Notes: generated from the sequence alone by a model not told the origin. Numbered from the stretch's first letter, positions 24,514-34,402 are shown. The stretch is DNA of 64,000 bases from Opitutia bacterium (GCA_016190985.1 JACPPI010000009.1:85577-149576), one strand, 5' to 3'. Numbers and translations: made by a program.

Positions 24514-25638
24514 ATGAAATTCAAGATCAACCGCGACCACTTTAGCAACGGCCTGGCCCAGGTCCTCAATGTCGTGGGCTCCAAGGCCGCCATGCCCATC
24601 CTGAGCAATGTGCTGATCGAGGCGGAGAAGGACCACATCTCCCTGACCACCACCAATCTTGACCTCGGCATCCGCTGCCGCATCAAGGCCGAGGTCAAGG
24701 ACGGCGGCTCGGTCACGCTGCCCGTCAAACGGCTGGCCACCATTGTGCGCGAGTTGCCCAACGTGGACGTGTCGTTCGATTCCAACACCAGCCACCAGGT
24801 CAGGATCGCCTCCGGCGGTTCCAACTTCCGCATCATGGGCATCGGCGCCGAGGAGTTCCCCAAGCTGCCCGACTCCGGCGACGACAAGGCTTACACGCTC
24901 GAGCAGGGCGAGCTGGCCACGATGCTCAGCAACGTCTCCTACGCGCAGTCCACCGACGAGACCCGCTACATCCTCAACGGCGTCTACTTCAACTTCAAGG
25001 ACGGCAAGCTCGCGCTCGTCGCCACCGACGGCCGCCGCCTCGCGCTCGTCAGCAAGGAAATGGCCGTGCCCGCCGCCAGCGCCGGCGCCATTATCCTGCC
25101 CGCCAAGACGGTCGCCGAGCTGCTCCGCCTGCTGGGCAAGGGCGAGAAGCTCAAGATCGCATTCAACGAACGCCGCGCCACCTTTCAGATCGACACCGGC
25201 AAGGACGCCGGCGGCCTGACCGACAGCATCTATCTTTTCTCCAAGGTGGTCGAGGGCAACTACCCGAACTACCAGCAGGTCATCCCGAAGGAGACCCACC
25301 AGCGCATCAAGCTCGAGCGCGAGCTGTTCCTCCAGTGCGTGCACCGAGCGGCCCTCGTCACCTCCGAGAAATCCAACTCCGTCAAGATCAAGCTCTCCGC
25401 CAACCTGCTTGAGATCACCGCGTCGTCGCCCGACTTCGGCGAAGCGCACGAATCGATGGCCATCTCCTACAGCGGCCCCGACCTCCAGGTGGCGTTCAAC
25501 CCCCAGTTTGTCATGGACCCGCTCCGCGCCCTCACCAAGGACGAGGTGTTCTTCGAGCTGAAGGACGAGGTCAGCCCCGGCGTCTTCAAGACGCTGGAGA
25601 GCTTCGTCTGCGTCATCATGCCCGTGCGGCTGAGCTGA
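24514..25638 (+). CDS. dnaN: DNA polymerase III beta subunit (sliding clamp)
   Basis: The 374-residue protein has the normal clamp length and three-domain order. Diagnostic stretches are [51 protein letters not shown] and the C-terminal [11 protein letters not shown], matching the usual terminal xMPxRL. It forms the ring that tethers the replicative polymerase. dnaA and recF are not adjacent and no DnaA-box cluster is seen, so this is not evidently the origin region. The ATG is the only sensible start. Confidence 0.97.
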   Translation: MKFKINRDHFSNGLAQVLNVVGSKAAMPILSNVLIEAEKDHISLTTTNLDLGIRCRIKAEVKDGGSVTLPVKRLATIVRELPNVDVSFDSNTSHQVRIASGGSNFRIMGIGAEEFPKLPDSGDDKAYTLEQGELATMLSNVSYAQSTDETRYILNGVYFNFKDGKLALVATDGRRLALVSKEMAVPAASAGAIILPAKTVAELLRLLGKGEKLKIAFNERRATFQIDTGKDAGGLTDSIYLFSKVVEGNYPNYQQVIPKETHQRIKLERELFLQCVHRAALVTSEKSNSVKIKLSANLLEITASSPDFGEAHESMAISYSGPDLQVAFNPQFVMDPLRALTKDEVFFELKDEVSPGVFKTLESFVCVIMPVRLS

Positions 25639-25660
25639 GGCCGAACATGAATCCCAAGGT

Positions 25661-25734
25661 GGAGCGGCTTGACCCCAAGACGCTGACGGGAGTGCCCGTG
25701 TGGCCCGGCGCGTCAAGGGCAACACACTCCACCC
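25661..25734. repeat. degenerate copy of the GGAGCGCCTTG palindromic element
   Basis: Bases 25661-25684 read GGAGCGGCTTGACCCCAAGA followed by CGCT. This differs at three positions from the consensus of the element seen at 58769-58839. A weaker inverted partner ending in GGGCAA-CACACTCCACC lies at about 25707-25734. The element fills most of the dnaN to 25742 gap. Confidence 0.5.
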
Positions 25735-25741
25735 CCTGACC

Positions 25742-26626
25742 ATGCCGGAAACACTCTCCCTGTTTCTCGCGCCGTCCGTCGCGGTGTTGCTGTTGCTGTT
25801 CTACATCAACCTCCGCATGGCGTCGCCCGTGCTGGCGATCCCGATCCGCTGGCTGCGCTGGATCCTGTTCGCGCTGTTCGCCGCGCAGAGCAACGAGCAG
25901 CTCGGGTGGATTGACCGGCCGTTCTGGGCGGTGGCCGCCGCCGTGTTCCTCCTCTGGTTCCTGCTTGAGTCCGGTTTCAATTGGCTGAAAGTGAGCGCCA
26001 TCAGCCTCAGCCCCATGCCGCTCTTCCCGCGCTATGTCGTGAACAGCAGCGGCGACGAATGGCCCATCCAGCAGCGCCTGCTCAAGGTCCGCGACTGGCT
26101 GCGCGCCAACCGCTTCACCCCCGTGCAGGCGCTCAAGGCCGAGCTGGGCGGCGGCGTCTGGCTGCGCACCTCGGTCTACCAGAACCACGACGCCACGCTG
26201 CGGCTCCACGCCCTCTTCGTCCCGCAGGAAAACGGCGCCATCACCGTCTGTTTCAGCCTCGCCACCCGCACGGCCGCCGGCCGCCGCTATGTGACCGACA
26301 ACCTCTACATCCCCTTCGGCGGATTTTATCCCGAGAGCTGGCACATCGAGCGCCGGCCCTGGCGGCGCAGCCTGGCGAAACTGGTCGCCCGGCACCTCGA
26401 GCGGGTGCGCCTGGCCGGCGAGGCCGTGGTGGCCTGGGACGTGTCGCCGTTCGACGACATCAACCAGCAGCAGCAGCAGATGGAGCGGATCAACATGGAA
26501 CTCGGCTACCTCCTGCCCCACGCCGACCGCGAGGAATACGGCAAAATCACCCCGGAAGGCCGTTTCCGCATCTGGAAGGAAGCCTGGCTGCTCGATTACC
26601 TCGGCCTGCCCGGCCGTTACCACTGA
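25742..26626 (+). CDS. hypothetical protein with N-terminal membrane segments
   Basis: The 294-residue protein has two or three membrane segments in the first 85 residues (LFLAPSVAVLLLLFYINL, WILFALFAAQ, FWAVAAAVFLLWFLL). A soluble domain follows with RLLKVRDWLRANRFTPVQAL, LRLHALFVPQENGAITVCFS and FGGFYPESWHI. A Gln-rich QQQQQ stretch lies near 240. I do not recognise the family. It follows dnaN in the same direction. Confidence 0.72.
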   Translation: MPETLSLFLAPSVAVLLLLFYINLRMASPVLAIPIRWLRWILFALFAAQSNEQLGWIDRPFWAVAAAVFLLWFLLESGFNWLKVSAISLSPMPLFPRYVVNSSGDEWPIQQRLLKVRDWLRANRFTPVQALKAELGGGVWLRTSVYQNHDATLRLHALFVPQENGAITVCFSLATRTAAGRRYVTDNLYIPFGGFYPESWHIERRPWRRSLAKLVARHLERVRLAGEAVVAWDVSPFDDINQQQQQMERINMELGYLLPHADREEYGKITPEGRFRIWKEAWLLDYLGLPGRYH

Positions 26627-26710
26627 ACCGCAACGGTGAAAGCCCGGTCAAAGCCGGCGCCGGCCTAAAAATGACTCGTGTCGCCGCACTTTCCGGCTAA
26701 CCCGTAAGCC

Positions 26711-27013
26711 ATGCCCCTCCTCGCCGTCACCGCCCTCGAGAAGCTCAAGACGCTCCCGCCGGACCTCTGGCTGAAGATCGGCCTGGCGATCGGGGCCTTT
26801 GTCCTGGCCGTCCTGGTTTTCCGCCGGGTGATGAAGATGAACAAACTTATCGTCGGCATCGTGGTCCTTGTCGCCGGCAGCATCTTTTTCTTCTCCTGGA
26901 TCTACAACCGCAACGAGCCGAAGTTCATGACGCCGATCGTGGAGAAACTCGCGCCATTCTTCCCCAGCGCCGGCTCCTACCAGTCCAAGCAGCAGACCGC
27001 CCCCAAGCCCTGA
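26711..27013 (+). CDS. small two-segment membrane protein, hypothetical
   Basis: The 100-residue protein has two hydrophobic segments (IGLAIGAFVLAVLVFRRV and LIVGIVVLVAGSIFFFSWIY) separated by KMNK, then a short tail with EPKFMTPIVEKLAPFFP and a Gln/Lys-rich end. No family is recognised. It lies between the preceding membrane-protein gene and gnd, all on the plus strand. Confidence 0.65.
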   Translation: MPLLAVTALEKLKTLPPDLWLKIGLAIGAFVLAVLVFRRVMKMNKLIVGIVVLVAGSIFFFSWIYNRNEPKFMTPIVEKLAPFFPSAGSYQSKQQTAPKP

Positions 27014-27094
27014 GGCGGCGGGCCGGTCTTATGACAGCGGCCGAAAAACAGGGTGGTTTTCGCCGGCAAAAGCGCGTATCAGCGTTCCTTGCTT

Positions 27095-28600
27095 ATGGCC
27101 AAAACCCACTCAGACATCGGACTCATCGGCCTCGCGGTGATGGGGCAGAACCTCGCCCTCAACATCGCCGACCACGGCTTCCGCATCTCGGTCTACAACC
27201 GCACCGCCGAAAAGACCGACAAGTTTGTCGCCGACAACCCCCGCACCCCCGGCGGGCTCGTCGGCACCCGGACCCTGCAGGAATTCGCCGCCTCGCTCGC
27301 CCGGCCCCGCAAGGCCATCATCCTTGTCCAGGCCGGCAAGGCCACCGACGCCGTCATCGACGGCCTCGTCGCCGTCTTCGAGCCGGGCGACATCATCATC
27401 GACGGCGGCAACGCGCTGTGGACCGACACCATCCGCCGCGAAAAGACGCTCCGCGAAAAAGGCCTGCGCTTCGTCGGCTCCGGCGTGTCCGGCGGCGAGG
27501 AAGGCGCGCGCTTCGGTCCGTCGCTCATGCCGGGTGGCGAGTTTAACGCCTGGCTCGAACTGAAGCCAATCTGGGAAGCCATCGCCGCCAAGGTGGACGC
27601 CAAGACCGGCAAACCCATCCCCGGCGCCGCCCCCGGCCGGCCAGTCACCGGCGGCGTGCCCTGCACCACCTACATCGGCGAGAACGGCGCGGGCCACTAC
27701 GTGAAGATGGTCCACAACGGCATCGAGTATGGCGACATGCAGATGATCTGCGAGGCCTACGCCCTCATGTCCGGTCTCCTCGGCCTCAAGCCCGCCGAGC
27801 AGGCGGAGATCTTCGCCGGGTGGAACCGCGGCGCGCTCGACAGTTTCCTCATCGAGATCACCGCCGACATCCTGAAACAAAAGGACCCGGTCACGAAGAA
27901 GAAGGCCTTTGTCGATGTCGTCCTCGACACCGCCGGCCAGAAAGGCACCGGCAAGTGGACTTCGACCAACGCGCTCGACATGGGCGTCCCCGCCCCGACG
28001 GTCGCCGAGGCGGTGTTCGCCCGCTGCATCTCCGCCATCAAGGACGAGCGCGTGGCCGCCGCGAAGATCCTCAAGGGCCCCGGCAAGAAATACCGCGGTT
28101 CCAAAAAGGCCCTCGTGCAGGCCATCCACGACGCACTCTACTGCTCGAAGATCTGTTCCTATGCCCAGGGCTTCCAGCTCATGCGCGCCGCCCAGCAGGA
28201 ATACGGTTGGAAGCTCAACTTCGGCGAGATCGCGCAGATTTTCCGCGGCGGCTGCATCATCCGCGCCGCCTTCCTGCAGAAGATCACCGAGGCCTACGCC
28301 CGGAAGCCCGGCCTCGCGAACCTGCTGCTCGACCCGTATTTCAACCGGACCGTGCAGAAGGCCCAGGCCAACTGGCGCAAGGTGGTGTCGCTCGCCGCCG
28401 AGTGCGGCGTGCCGGCCCCGACCTTCTTCTCCGCGCTCAGCTACTACGACAGCTACCGCTCGGCCCGCCTGCCGGCCAATCTGCTCCAGGCCCAGCGCGA
28501 CTATTTCGGCGCCCACACCTACGAACGCACCGACCAACCGCGCGGCAATTTTTTCCATATTGATTGGCCGGAGCCGGCCCGCCCGCAACTGGAAGTGTAA
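27095..28600 (+). CDS. gnd: 6-phosphogluconate dehydrogenase, decarboxylating
   Basis: The 501-residue enzyme converts 6-phosphogluconate to ribulose 5-phosphate with NADP in the oxidative pentose phosphate pathway. Motifs: [20 protein letters not shown] (Rossmann), [33 protein letters not shown] (substrate binding), [20 protein letters not shown] and GTGKWTS. The length is slightly above the usual 470-480 because of a short extra segment after [20 protein letters not shown] 27095 starts the conserved sequence. An in-frame upstream ATG would add unrelated residues. Confidence 0.95.
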   Translation: MAKTHSDIGLIGLAVMGQNLALNIADHGFRISVYNRTAEKTDKFVADNPRTPGGLVGTRTLQEFAASLARPRKAIILVQAGKATDAVIDGLVAVFEPGDIIIDGGNALWTDTIRREKTLREKGLRFVGSGVSGGEEGARFGPSLMPGGEFNAWLELKPIWEAIAAKVDAKTGKPIPGAAPGRPVTGGVPCTTYIGENGAGHYVKMVHNGIEYGDMQMICEAYALMSGLLGLKPAEQAEIFAGWNRGALDSFLIEITADILKQKDPVTKKKAFVDVVLDTAGQKGTGKWTSTNALDMGVPAPTVAEAVFARCISAIKDERVAAAKILKGPGKKYRGSKKALVQAIHDALYCSKICSYAQGFQLMRAAQQEYGWKLNFGEIAQIFRGGCIIRAAFLQKITEAYARKPGLANLLLDPYFNRTVQKAQANWRKVVSLAAECGVPAPTFFSALSYYDSYRSARLPANLLQAQRDYFGAHTYERTDQPRGNFFHIDWPEPARPQLEV

Positions 28601-28656
28601 GCACCGGCCGGTTGCAGAAAGACTGAATATTCCCGCCCCCACATCGTCTCACCGAC

Positions 28657-29427
28657 ATGAAACCGGGATATCTCCTGCTAGCGCTCCTTTTGCTGGCCAG
28701 CACCACCGCCCTGGCCCAGCCCCATCGTCAGCCGGAGGAGCGGGGATCGGAGCACAGCCGCTACCGCGGCCCGCGCGTCATTCTTTTTCAGGACGCGGAC
28801 TATCAGGGCGCCAGCCTCGTGGTCTATGCCGGGGAAGCGTTGGAAAATCTTTCCAGCCTGACCTTCCCGGGCGGCGGCAAGATCAACGACCGCATCTCCT
28901 CCATCCGCGTCGAGGGCGGGGCCGAGGTCTATGTCCACACCGATTCCCGGTTCCGCGGCGAGGTGATGCGTGTGACGGAAAACATCCGCGACCTCAGCGG
29001 CCGGCTGCTGCCCGGCAGCGTGTCGGCCAGCTGGAACGACCGCATCTCCTCGCTGCGGGTCGAGGTGCGCCGGCGCGACGAGGCCCGGGAGGAACCCGAC
29101 CTCGTCATCAGGCGCGCCTATCTTGACCTGCTGGCGCGCGCGCCCGACCCCGGCGGCCAGCGCACCTACCGCAGCCTGATCATCGACCAGGGCTGGAGCG
29201 AGCGCATGGTGCGCGACCACCTCCGCCGCAGCGACGAGTTCCGCCGCGAGGGCGCGGACCGCATCATCCGCCGGGCCTATCTCGACGTGCTCGGCCGGGA
29301 GCCCGACCCCACCGGGTTGAAACACCAGCGCCGCAACCTGCTGGAAAAAAACTGGACCGAGGGTGACGTGCGCGACGACCTGCGCCGCAGCGACGAGTAT
29401 CGGCAGAAAACCGGCGGTCACAAATAG
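28657..29427 (+). CDS. secreted beta/gamma-crystallin protein with DUF4214-like C-terminus
   Basis: The 256-residue protein has a signal peptide (LLLALLLLASTTALA). Two Greek-key crystallin motifs follow (about 40-145), each with the calcium-binding signature NDRISS: VILFQDADYQGASLVVY and VYVHTDSRFRGEVMRV. The C-terminal half has two similar helical repeats, RRAYLDLLARAPDPGG and RRAYLDVLGREPDPTG, each followed by HLRRSDEFR / LRRSDEYRQ, resembling DUF4214 repeats of surface proteins. A calcium-stabilised envelope or extracellular role is inferred. Confidence 0.8.
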   Translation: MKPGYLLLALLLLASTTALAQPHRQPEERGSEHSRYRGPRVILFQDADYQGASLVVYAGEALENLSSLTFPGGGKINDRISSIRVEGGAEVYVHTDSRFRGEVMRVTENIRDLSGRLLPGSVSASWNDRISSLRVEVRRRDEAREEPDLVIRRAYLDLLARAPDPGGQRTYRSLIIDQGWSERMVRDHLRRSDEFRREGADRIIRRAYLDVLGREPDPTGLKHQRRNLLEKNWTEGDVRDDLRRSDEYRQKTGGHK

Positions 29428-29529
29428 CCGCGCCCCTGTTATCCTTGGGATCCGCTCCCGGACGCAGGCGCGGACCGGGGAGCGGTTGACACGGCGGAGC
29501 GCGCCTTCGCATCATCGCGGCCTGCACCT

Positions 29530-31905
29530 GTGAGCGACGTTCGCCGCCTTCCTCCCTCCGCCTCTGATTTGCGATCGCGCGCCACCGCGAGGCTGTGGCT
29601 GTTTCGCGGGTCCGCGCTGCTGGGCGTGCCGGTCCTGTTCCTGGCCGCGCTGGAGTTCGGGTTGTGGGCCGCGGGTTATGGGCGTGCGGCAAGCTTTCTC
29701 ATCCCCGACCGCGAGCCGGGCTACTATCGCGCCAGCCAGGATTACGTCAGTTTGTTCATGCCGGAGAGCTTCGACCTCCGGCCCTTGAATTTCCGCGTGG
29801 CGCGCCAAAAACCCGCCAACACCCTGCGCGTCGTCGTGCTCGGGGAATCGGCGGTCCAGGGCACCCCGGCGCCGGCGTTCGGTTTCGTGCCGCAATTGCG
29901 CGCGCAATTGCAGACGCGGCATCCCGACCGGCGCATCGAGGTCATCAACACCGGGGTGGTCGCCATCAACTCGCACGTCGTCTACCAGATCGCCCGCGAC
30001 CTGGCGGCGTTCGCCCCCGACCTGTTCGTCGTCTATCTCGGGAACAACGAGGTGGTCGGCCCCTACGGCCCGGGTTGCGCCTACCTCTCCGCATCGCCGC
30101 CGCTCTGGGTGATCCGCGCGAGCGTGGCGGTGCGGTCGACCCGCAGCGGGCAACTGCTGGCGGCGGCCATGCGCCGGCTCGCGCCGCGGACGCCACCGGC
30201 CGATTGGGGCGGCATGAGCATGTTCGTCGAGCAGGCCGTCGCGGGCGACGATCCCCGGCTCGAGGCGGTTTGCCGGAATTTCGAGGCCAACCTGCGCGCC
30301 ATCGTGCGCGTCGCCACCGGCGCGGGCGCCAAGACCTTGCTCTGCACGGTCGTGGCCAACCTCAAGGACAGCCCGCCGTTTCTCTCCCGCCACCGCGCCG
30401 GCCTGGCCGGGGCCGAACTCGCGCAATGGCAGGCCGCCTTTGACCGCGGGCGGATCGCCTGGCTCCTCGACGACCACGCCACCGCGCGCCCCCACCTCAC
30501 GGAAGCGCGGCGGCTCGATCCGCAATATGCGGACACCCTCTTCATGCTCGGCTCAATCGAACTGCGCGCCGGCAACGAGCCGGCGGCCCGCGCGCTTTTG
30601 GTCGAGGCGCTCCGTTGGGACGCGCTGCGCTTTCGTCCGGACCCGAGCCTGAATGAGATCATCCGGCGCGTCGGCGGCGCCGGCGGCGGCAAAGTGGGCC
30701 TGGTTGACACCGCGCACCAGCTCGGGGCCGACCTCCACTCGACCGCGCCGATCGCCGGACGCGAACTGCTGTTCGAGCACGTGCATTTCGACTGGGAGGG
30801 GAACTACCGCGTCGCGCGCGCCATGGCCGAAGGAGCGGAAGCGCTGCTTTTCGGAACCAAGGCCGCCGCGCCCGCCTGGCTCGACTCGGCCGGCTGCGCC
30901 GCGGCGCTCGGCTACACGCCGCAGGCGCGCCCCGGCGTCCTCCAGCGCCTGGCGCCGCTGGTGCAAAGCCCGCCGTTTCCCAATCAGCTCACCTATCCCG
31001 AGGACATGGCGCGCTTCAACCGCGACCTGGCGGAGGCGCAGGCGGCCAGCCGCGCCCCGGGTGTGTGGCGGCGGGCGCAGGAGACAATCGCCGCGGCCAG
31101 CGCGCGCGATCCCGGAAATCCCGCCCTCGCCAAGCTGGAGGAGGAAATGGCGGACGATCTCGGCGACCGGCCCGGCGCGCTCGCGGCGGCGCAACGCGCG
31201 CGGAGCCTCCAGCCCGACAACTACGCGGTCGCGGGAAATGTCGCGATCAAGCTCATGCGCCTCGGCCGGCACGAGGAGGCGGAAAAGCTCCTGCGCGCCG
31301 CCGCGGCCGCCGCCACACCGCGGGAACAGGTGGCGCTGGCGCCGGCGTTCGGCGACCTCTTTGCCCGCACCCGGCGCCCGGAGGAGCACCGCCGGCACCT
31401 CGACGCGCTCCTCGCGCGGCAGCCGGACAACGCGGATTTGCATCTGCTGCGGGCGCAGCTCGCGCGCAGCCAAAAAGACCACGCCGCGGCGGAGCGCGAC
31501 CTGCGCGCGATCCTCGGGCGCGATCCGGGACACCAGGCCGGCCTGGAGGCATTGGTCGCGCTGTTGGACGAGACAGGACAGACCGCCGCGGCGGAGCAGG
31601 CGACGCTGGCGGCCGTGGACCGGCAGTCGCGCAACCTGGCCAACAACCTCCGCGCCGCGATATTGAGTGAGCAACGGGGCGACGACGAGGGCCAGATCCG
31701 GTTTCTGCGCGCGGCGGAACGCAGCGGCATGGTGACGTCGGGCGTCGAGCTTCGGCTCGCGCGCAAGCTGCTGGAGCGCGACCGGCCGGTCGAGGCGCTC
31801 GCGCACCTCGCGGAGGCGCGGCGCATCTCGCTCATCGAAGGCGACGCGGGAACGACGGCAGCCATCGAGGACCACATCCGGCGGTTGCTTTCCGGGGGCC
31901 CATGA
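29530..31905 (+). CDS. SGNH-hydrolase-like / TPR protein, first gene of the carbamoyltransferase cassette
   Basis: The 791-residue protein starts with GTG. It has one membrane anchor near 28-48 (ALLGVPVLFLAALEFGLWAA) and an SGNH/GDSL-type domain (about 95-430). Blocks are VVVLGESAVQG with Ser, YLGNNEVVGP and EHVHFDWEGNYRVA with His, split by a region resembling TPR (DDHATARPHLTEARRLDPQY). The C-terminal 330 residues are TPR-like repeats (ALAAAQRARSLQPDNYAVAG, LHLLRAQLARSQKDHAAAER). It overlaps the carbamoyltransferase gene by ATGA. An acyl-hydrolase or transferase acting at the membrane is inferred. Confidence 0.82.
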   Translation: MSDVRRLPPSASDLRSRATARLWLFRGSALLGVPVLFLAALEFGLWAAGYGRAASFLIPDREPGYYRASQDYVSLFMPESFDLRPLNFRVARQKPANTLRVVVLGESAVQGTPAPAFGFVPQLRAQLQTRHPDRRIEVINTGVVAINSHVVYQIARDLAAFAPDLFVVYLGNNEVVGPYGPGCAYLSASPPLWVIRASVAVRSTRSGQLLAAAMRRLAPRTPPADWGGMSMFVEQAVAGDDPRLEAVCRNFEANLRAIVRVATGAGAKTLLCTVVANLKDSPPFLSRHRAGLAGAELAQWQAAFDRGRIAWLLDDHATARPHLTEARRLDPQYADTLFMLGSIELRAGNEPAARALLVEALRWDALRFRPDPSLNEIIRRVGGAGGGKVGLVDTAHQLGADLHSTAPIAGRELLFEHVHFDWEGNYRVARAMAEGAEALLFGTKAAAPAWLDSAGCAAALGYTPQARPGVLQRLAPLVQSPPFPNQLTYPEDMARFNRDLAEAQAASRAPGVWRRAQETIAAASARDPGNPALAKLEEEMADDLGDRPGALAAAQRARSLQPDNYAVAGNVAIKLMRLGRHEEAEKLLRAAAAAATPREQVALAPAFGDLFARTRRPEEHRRHLDALLARQPDNADLHLLRAQLARSQKDHAAAERDLRAILGRDPGHQAGLEALVALLDETGQTAAAEQATLAAVDRQSRNLANNLRAAILSEQRGDDEGQIRFLRAAERSGMVTSGVELRLARKLLERDRPVEALAHLAEARRISLIEGDAGTTAAIEDHIRRLLSGGP

Positions 31906-33731
31906 CCGCGATCCTCGGCATCTCGGCTTTTTTCCACGACTCGGCGGCGGCGCTGGTCGTCGACGGCCGGATCGTGGCGGCGGCGCAGGAGGAGCGTTTC
32001 ACCCGCCGCAAGCACGATGCGGCCTTTCCGCGGCACGCGATCAACTGCTGTCTGCGCTCCGCCGGGCTGACGGCCGCCCAGCTGGACCATGTGGTGTATT
32101 ACGAAAAGCCCCTGCTGAAATTTGAACGGCTGATCGAGACCTACCTGGCCGTCTCACCCCGCGGGTGGCGGTCGTTTTATCAGGCCCTGCCGGTCTGGTT
32201 GCACGAGAAACTCCGGCTCACGCACGTCATGAACGAGGGCCTTGGCGGCGGGTATCGCCGGCCGTATGTCTTCACCGAGCATCACGAGGCGCACGCGGCG
32301 AGCGCTTTCTTTCCCTCGCCGTTTGCCGAGGCCGCGATTCTGACGGTCGATGGCGTCGGGGAATGGGCGACGGCGAGCCTGGGGGTGGGACGGGGCAACA
32401 GGATCGAGGTCACGCACGAGCTGCACTTCCCTCATTCCCTCGGGCTGCTTTACTCGGCGTTCACCTACTTCTGCGGCTTCAAGGTCAACAGCGGGGAATA
32501 CAAGCTCATGGGCCTCGCGCCCTATGGCACGCCGCGCTACGCGGACCTGATCCTCGATCGGCTGGTGGAGCTGCGGCCCGACGGCTCGTTCCGGCTGGCG
32601 CTGGAATACTTCGATTACTGCGCGGGGCTGACGATGACTTCGAAGAAGTTCGACGAACTCTTCGGCGGCGCGCCCCGGCGTCCGGAAGCACCGCTGACGG
32701 AGCGAGAGTTCGACCTCGCGGCGTCGGTGCAGCAGGTCACGGAGGAGATCTACCTCCGCATGGCGCGGCACCTCCACGCCCAGACGGGAATGAGGAACCT
32801 CTGCCTCGCCGGCGGCGTCGCGCTGAACTGCGTGGGCAACGGCCGGCTGCTGCGCGAGGGACCGTTCGAGCGGATCTGGATCCAGCCCGCGGCCGGGGAC
32901 GCCGGCGGCGCGCTCGGCGCGGCCCTGTTCGTCTGGCACCAGCTCCTGGAGAATCCGCGCCCGGCCCCGACGTCCGACGGACAGGCGGGATCCTTGCTCG
33001 GCCCGGACTTTTCGCTGGCGGAAACCGAAGAGACACTTCGCGCCGCCGGCGCGGTCTATCGGCGCGCAGCGGACGAGGCGGCATTGTGCGAGGAAACGGC
33101 GCAGCTGGTCGCCGCCGGCAAGGTCGTGGGCTGGGTGCAGGGCCGCATGGAATATGGCCCCCGCGCGCTCGGTGCGCGCAGCATCCTCGGCGACGCCCGG
33201 CGGGCCGACATGCAGACGATGATGAACGTGAAGATAAAGTTCCGCGAATCGTTCCGGCCCTTCGCGCCCATCGTGCTGGCCGAGCATGCGACGGACTACT
33301 TTGCCCTGCCCCCGGGGATTGACAGTCCCTACATGCTGCTCGTCGCGCCGGTGCGGCCCGGACACCGCCGCGCCACGGCGGCCGCGGCGACCGGCGTGGC
33401 GCGCGTGCGGGAAATCCGCTCGGACATACCGGCGGTCACCCATGTCGACTACAGCGCGCGCATCCAGACGGTCGACCCGGAGCGCAACCCGCGGTTGCGG
33501 CGCCTGCTGGAGGCGTTTCACCGGCAGACAGGCTGCCCGGTGATGATCAACACGAGCTTCAACGTGCGCAGCGAGCCGATCGTCTGCACCCCGGCCGACG
33601 CCTACCGCTGTTTCATGGCGACGGACATGGACGCGCTGGTGGTGGGCGATTTCATCCTGCACAAGGCGGACCAGCCGGCGGGGAACCGCGTGGATACCCA
33701 CACCCATCTCGGGCAATTCGAAATCGACTGA
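31902..33731 (+). CDS. carbamoyltransferase, NodU/CmcH/SxtI family
   Basis: The 609-residue protein has the N-terminal Kae1-like domain (ILGISAFFHDSAAALV, the metal motif EHHEAHAASAFF, TVDGVGEWATAS) and the C-terminal carbamoyltransferase domain (GRMEYGPRALGARSIL, MMNVKIKFRESFRPFAP, INTSFNVRSEPIVCTP). The family moves a carbamoyl group from carbamoyl phosphate, through carbamoyl-adenylate, to a hydroxyl of a sugar or natural product. The acceptor here is unknown. It is coupled to the SGNH/TPR gene upstream and followed at 5 bp by the SxtJ-like gene. Confidence 0.93.
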   Translation: MTAILGISAFFHDSAAALVVDGRIVAAAQEERFTRRKHDAAFPRHAINCCLRSAGLTAAQLDHVVYYEKPLLKFERLIETYLAVSPRGWRSFYQALPVWLHEKLRLTHVMNEGLGGGYRRPYVFTEHHEAHAASAFFPSPFAEAAILTVDGVGEWATASLGVGRGNRIEVTHELHFPHSLGLLYSAFTYFCGFKVNSGEYKLMGLAPYGTPRYADLILDRLVELRPDGSFRLALEYFDYCAGLTMTSKKFDELFGGAPRRPEAPLTEREFDLAASVQQVTEEIYLRMARHLHAQTGMRNLCLAGGVALNCVGNGRLLREGPFERIWIQPAAGDAGGALGAALFVWHQLLENPRPAPTSDGQAGSLLGPDFSLAETEETLRAAGAVYRRAADEAALCEETAQLVAAGKVVGWVQGRMEYGPRALGARSILGDARRADMQTMMNVKIKFRESFRPFAPIVLAEHATDYFALPPGIDSPYMLLVAPVRPGHRRATAAAATGVARVREIRSDIPAVTHVDYSARIQTVDPERNPRLRRLLEAFHRQTGCPVMINTSFNVRSEPIVCTPADAYRCFMATDMDALVVGDFILHKADQPAGNRVDTHTHLGQFEID

Positions 33732-33736
33732 ACCCC

Positions 33737-34150
33737 ATGGCCCTCCTCCGCGTCAACCACCACCCCAAGCCGCGCGAACTCCGCGCGTTCGCGACGGCGT
33801 GGGCTCTGGTCATCGGCATGATCGGCCTGTTCCAGTGGATGGAAGGAAGGGAAACGCTGGCGCGAGCGTGCTGGGCGGCGGCGGTCGTGGTGCCGCTCGG
33901 CGGCGCCGTCTGGCGCGAAGGCTTGCGGTGCTTTTACGTGGCGCTGACGTATGCCGTCTTCCCCCTCGGCTGGCTGGTTTCCACGGCGGTGCTGCTGGGG
34001 TTGTATTATGGCGTGTTGACACCGATCGGATTAGTCCTTCGCGTGCGGCGACACGACCCGTTGCAACAAACCCCGGCGGCACGCGCGGACTCCTACTGGC
34101 GCCCGCGGTCCGCCCGCCGGCCCGCCGCGAGCTACTTCCGCCAGCACTGA
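33737..34150 (+). CDS. SxtJ-like small membrane protein
   Basis: The 137-residue protein has a basic start (LLRVNHHPKPRELRAFATAW) and about four hydrophobic segments ending with GVLTPIGLVLRVRRHDPL. This pattern and its position directly after a NodU-type carbamoyltransferase match SxtJ-like proteins, named from the saxitoxin cluster, whose function is not known. It starts 5 bp after the carbamoyltransferase stop. Confidence 0.75.
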   Translation: MALLRVNHHPKPRELRAFATAWALVIGMIGLFQWMEGRETLARACWAAAVVVPLGGAVWREGLRCFYVALTYAVFPLGWLVSTAVLLGLYYGVLTPIGLVLRVRRHDPLQQTPAARADSYWRPRSARRPAASYFRQH

Positions 34151-34153
34151 ACC

Positions 34154-34351
34154 ATGAACCCCCGGCCCCCGACCGAATTTGAGCAACACGCCGCGCAGGT
34201 CCAGCGCGGGTTTTTCCGCGAGCTTTGGGATTTCATGCGCCACAACAAGAAGTGGTGGCTGGCGCCGATCATCATCGTGCTCCTGCTCGCCGGCGCGCTC
34301 GTCATCCTCGGCGGCAGCGGCCTCGCGCCGTTCATCTACACGGTGTTTTGA
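34154..34351 (+). CDS. DUF5989 (SxtK-like) single-pass membrane protein
   Basis: The 65-residue protein has a cytoplasmic start, then FFRELWDFMRHNKKWWLAPI, a membrane helix (IIIVLLLAGALVILG) and the end SGLAPFIYTVF. The WWLxP-helix-APFIYTxF layout is that of DUF5989 proteins, which accompany SxtJ and carbamoyltransferases. It starts 3 bp after the SxtJ-like gene and ends the cassette. The role is unknown; a membrane scaffold for the larger enzymes is one possibility. Confidence 0.8.
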   Translation: MNPRPPTEFEQHAAQVQRGFFRELWDFMRHNKKWWLAPIIIVLLLAGALVILGGSGLAPFIYTVF

Positions 34352-34402
34352 GCGCTGGCGCGAAGGGCCCCACCCGCGTCCGTCCCTCCTGGGGGTTGGG
34401 GT

